Shown: positions 61,456 through 64,000 of the stretch, piece by piece
Numbering within the stretch: the stretch's first letter is position 1
Layout: every line of letters starts with the position of its first letter
Assembly: GCA_027493675.1 (NCBI GenBank)
Contig: JAOSKI010000045.1
Location: 87,900-151,899, forward strand
Direction: 5' to 3'
Source of the DNA: Microthrixaceae bacterium
GTDB lineage: Bacteria > Actinomycetota > Acidimicrobiia > Acidimicrobiales > Microtrichaceae
Length of the DNA stretch: 64,000 nt
The notes under the pieces: generated by a model
What the model saw: the letters and a program-made list of their open reading frames with translations, nothing else
Database searches by the model: none
What the model was told of the DNA's origin: nothing
Made by a program: the position numbers and the translations under genes

Positions 61456-61461
61456 TAGAGT
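61456..61461 (+). promoter_or_regulatory. Predicted -10 box of leuS (leaderless)
   Basis: TAGAGT ends six bases before ATG 61468. Confidence 0.5.
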
Positions 61462-61467
61462 TCGTGG

Positions 61468-63988
61468 ATGCCCGCAGGCCCTCCAGACCGCTATTCGCCG
61501 ACCGATATCGAGCCCCGGTGGCAGCAGTACTGGGTCGAGCACGGCAACTACGAGGTCGACAACGACGACCCCCGTGATCGTGCGTACGTGCTGTGCATGT
61601 ACCCGTACCCCTCGGGTTCTGCGCACATGGGCCACGTGCGCAACTACACCTTCGGTGACCTGCTCGCCCGGTATCGCACGATGAAGGGCGACGCGGTCCT
61701 CTCACCGATGGGCTTCGACTCCTTCGGCCTCCCGGCTGAGAACGCAGCCATCAGGACAGGGGTGCACCCCCGGGAGTTCACCGACGCCCGAATCGAGGAG
61801 CTCACGAGCTCGCTCACCCGCATCGGAGGCGTGTACGACTGGCGCCGCGAGGTCCGCAGCCACGACCCGTCCTACATCCGCCACACCCAGTGGATCTTCC
61901 TGCGCTTCCTCGAAGCCGGCCTCGCATACCGCGAGAAGGGGACGGTCAACTGGTGTCCGGGATGCCAGACGGTGCTGGCCAACGAGCAGGTCGTGGAGGC
62001 CGCTGCGAGCGTTCCGACGACCCCGTTGAGCGGCGTGATCTGGACCAGTGGTACTTCCGCATCACCGACTATGCCCAGCAGCTGCTCGATGACCTCGAGG
62101 GCCTCGACTGGCCCGATCGTGTCGTCACGCAGCAGCGCAACTGGATCGGCCGCTCGGAGGGCGTCGAGTTCGATATGGCCGTCTGCGACGCCCAAGGCTC
62201 GCCCAACCCCGAAGGGCTTCGGGTGAGGGTGTTCACCACGCGGCCGGACACCTCCTACGGCATGACCTTCTGCGTACTTGCGCCCGGAGGCCCCTCTCGT
62301 GGAGAAGATCACGACCATCGAGCACGCCGAATCGGTCATGCGATTCGTCGAACAGGTCCGCAACACCTCGGAGATCGACAGGTTGAGCACCGAAGGTGAC
62401 ATCGAGCGACGTGGCACCTTCACCGGGGCATACGCACTGAACCCCTTCACGGGCTTACCGGTTCCGGTGTACCTCGCCGACTACGTCCTGGCGACCTACG
62501 GCACGGGGGGCGGTCATGGCCGTACCGGGCGAGGACCAGCGCGACTGCGATTTCGCCACCGCTTTCGGGCTGCCGGTCATCCCCACGGTCGCCCGTCCCG
62601 AGGGGGTTCGGCGGTGGTGCGTACACCGGTGACGGGCCGTCGATCAACAGCCCGTCGCAGGACCTCACAGGTGCGCCCGGTCCGGTTCTCAACGGCATGG
62701 GGGTGGCCGAGGCCAAGGCCGCAGCCATCGAGTGGATCGAGGTGCAGGGGATCGGCGAGGGCACGGTCAACTACCGCCTGCGCGACTGGCTTGTGTCCCG
62801 CCAGCGGTTCTGGGGTTGTCCCATCCCGATCGTGTACTGCGACGACTGCGGAGTGCGTGCGGTGCCGGTCGAGCAGCTTCCCGTGCTCGCCCCCGACGAC
62901 GTCGAGTTCCGCCCCACCGGTCAGTCGCCGTTGCAGTCCCACGAGGGCTTCCTGCACACCGAGTGCCCGGAGTGCGGGGGCCCGCCCGCCGGGAGACCGA
63001 CACGATGGACACCTTCGTCGATTCGTCGTGGTACTTCCTGCGGTTCTGCGATCCCTGGAACAATGACATGCCCTTCGATGCATCTGCGGTGGCGGCCTGG
63101 ATGCCGGTGGACCAGTACATCGGCGGGGCCGAGCACGCGGTGTTGCACCTGATGTACGCCAGGTTCGTGACCAAGGCGCTCGCCGACCTGGAGGTCGCTC
63201 CTGCGGACCTTCGTGAGCCGTTCCAGCGGCTCTTCACCCAGGGGATGATCCGTCTTGGCGGGGCGAAGATGTCCAAGTCGAAGGGCAACCTGGTGGCGCC
63301 CGAGGAGATCATCGACACCCTCGGCGCAGGCGCGCTACGGCTTGCGCACTGGCGGTGAAGCCCCCGAGGAGGACGTCGACTGGGGAGGACTTCGGCCTCG
63401 ATGGTTGCAGCCGCTTCCTGCAGCGCCTGTGGCGTCTGGCCGTACCGGGGTCGGACCTGGTCGCAGCGGCCGAACAGCGTGACGGTGCGCCGAACACGAC
63501 CGACGAGGTGCTCGCTCGCGCAACGCACCGCCTGGTGGCCGATGTGACCGCGGCCTATGACCGTTGGGCCTACAACGTGGCGGTGGCGCACGCCATGGCC
63601 TACCTGAACGACGTGTACCGCTACGTCCAGGGCGATGCTGGTGTTCACGCGCCGACGCTTGATGCGGCCATCGGGAGGTTGCTGGAGGTGCTCGCTCCGG
63701 CCACGCCGCACATCACGGCCGAGCTCTGGGCACGCCGCCACGGCGGCGATCACGTGCATGAGCGCCCATGGCCGACAGCCGACCCGTCGATGCTGGTCGA
63801 GGAGACCGTCACCATGGTGGTTCAGGTCGACGGCAACGGTGCGCGACCAGCTAGAGGTACCCGCCGACGTGGACGAGGCGACCTGCATCGCGGCCGCACT
63901 CGCCTCGGAGAAGGTGTCGGCATACCTGGAGGGTGAACCGACCAAGATCATCGCCCGTCCGCCCAGGCTCGTGAACCTCGTCACTTGA
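61468..63988 (+). CDS. leuS: Leucyl-tRNA synthetase (frameshifted)
   Basis: Charges tRNA-Leu. HIGH motif as [15 protein letters not shown], zinc region [17 protein letters not shown], editing domain with [26 protein letters not shown], and KMSKS as [17 protein letters not shown]. At least seven shifts (about 62035, 62290, 62510, 62620, 62990, 63345 and 63840) must be joined. Corrected length about 838 residues, normal for bacterial LeuRS. Confidence 0.95.
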
Positions 63989-64000
63989 GATGCACCTGTC

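Overview
The window is high-GC chromosomal DNA from an actinobacterium. The best guess is a member of Acidimicrobiia, inferred from gene order (tig-clpP-clpX-folC-ndk-mreBCD-mrdA-rodA-radical SAM pair-rng-rplU-rpmA and obg-proB ... proA ... nadD-LCP-rsfS-leuS) and from protein style; no rRNA is present to confirm it. About 38 of roughly 56 protein genes, including essential ones (clpX, tig, mreB, obgE, leuS), are split between reading frames by one- or two-base indels, mostly in G or C runs. I read these as consensus errors in the assembly, not real pseudogenes, and annotate each locus as one gene spanning the shifts.

Layout. 1-1.5 kb: 3' end of an unknown gene, then tRNA-Lys, tRNA-His and tRNA-Arg with hairpins. 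1.6-8.8 kb: M50 protease, membrane-anchored unknown, msrB, epoxide hydrolase, tRNA-Gly, cupredoxin lipoprotein, and two secreted proteins (DUF1996 and a beta-helix lipoprotein). 8.9-15.7 kb: accessory island with an ISKra4-type transposase remnant, an AbiE-like toxin-antitoxin pair, two tandem copies of an unrecognised two-gene module around an integrase remnant, a lipoprotein, an excisionase-like DNA-binding protein and an HNH remnant, ending at tRNA-Pro. 15.8-21.1 kb: tig, clpP, clpX, folC, ndk. 21.2-27.1 kb: the cell-elongation cluster mreB, mreC, mreD, mrdA, rodA. 27.2-35.9 kb: radical SAM pair, rng, rplU, rpmA, dgt (reverse), obgE, proB. 36-45.3 kb: reverse-strand block with an HNH gene and a tightly overlapping seven-gene operon (TerB-like, CbbX-like AAA ATPase, substrate-binding lipoprotein, substrate-binding/VWA lipoprotein, coiled-coil protein, MurJ, PspA). 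45.4-52.5 kb: proA, sulfatase, MoxR ATPase with VWA partner, PaaX-type regulator. 52.7-58.7 kb: acetyltransferase-like protein, cysH-sir sulfite assimilation operon, class II DAHP synthase, sigma factor. 58.8-64 kb: nadD, LCP-family protein, rsfS, tRNA-Ala, leuS.

How it fits together. Proteostasis (tig, clpXP), envelope elongation (mreBCD, PBP2, RodA, MurJ, LCP), ribosome assembly (obgE, rng, rplU, rpmA, rsfS), proline synthesis (proBA) and sulfur assimilation (cysH, sir) form the core. At least eleven genes carry a TANNNT hexamer ending 6-9 bases before the start codon, which predicts leaderless mRNAs. The most interesting under-described parts are the seven-gene AAA/VWA/MurJ/PspA operon, the duplicated two-gene module in the island, and two families of long palindromes between genes.
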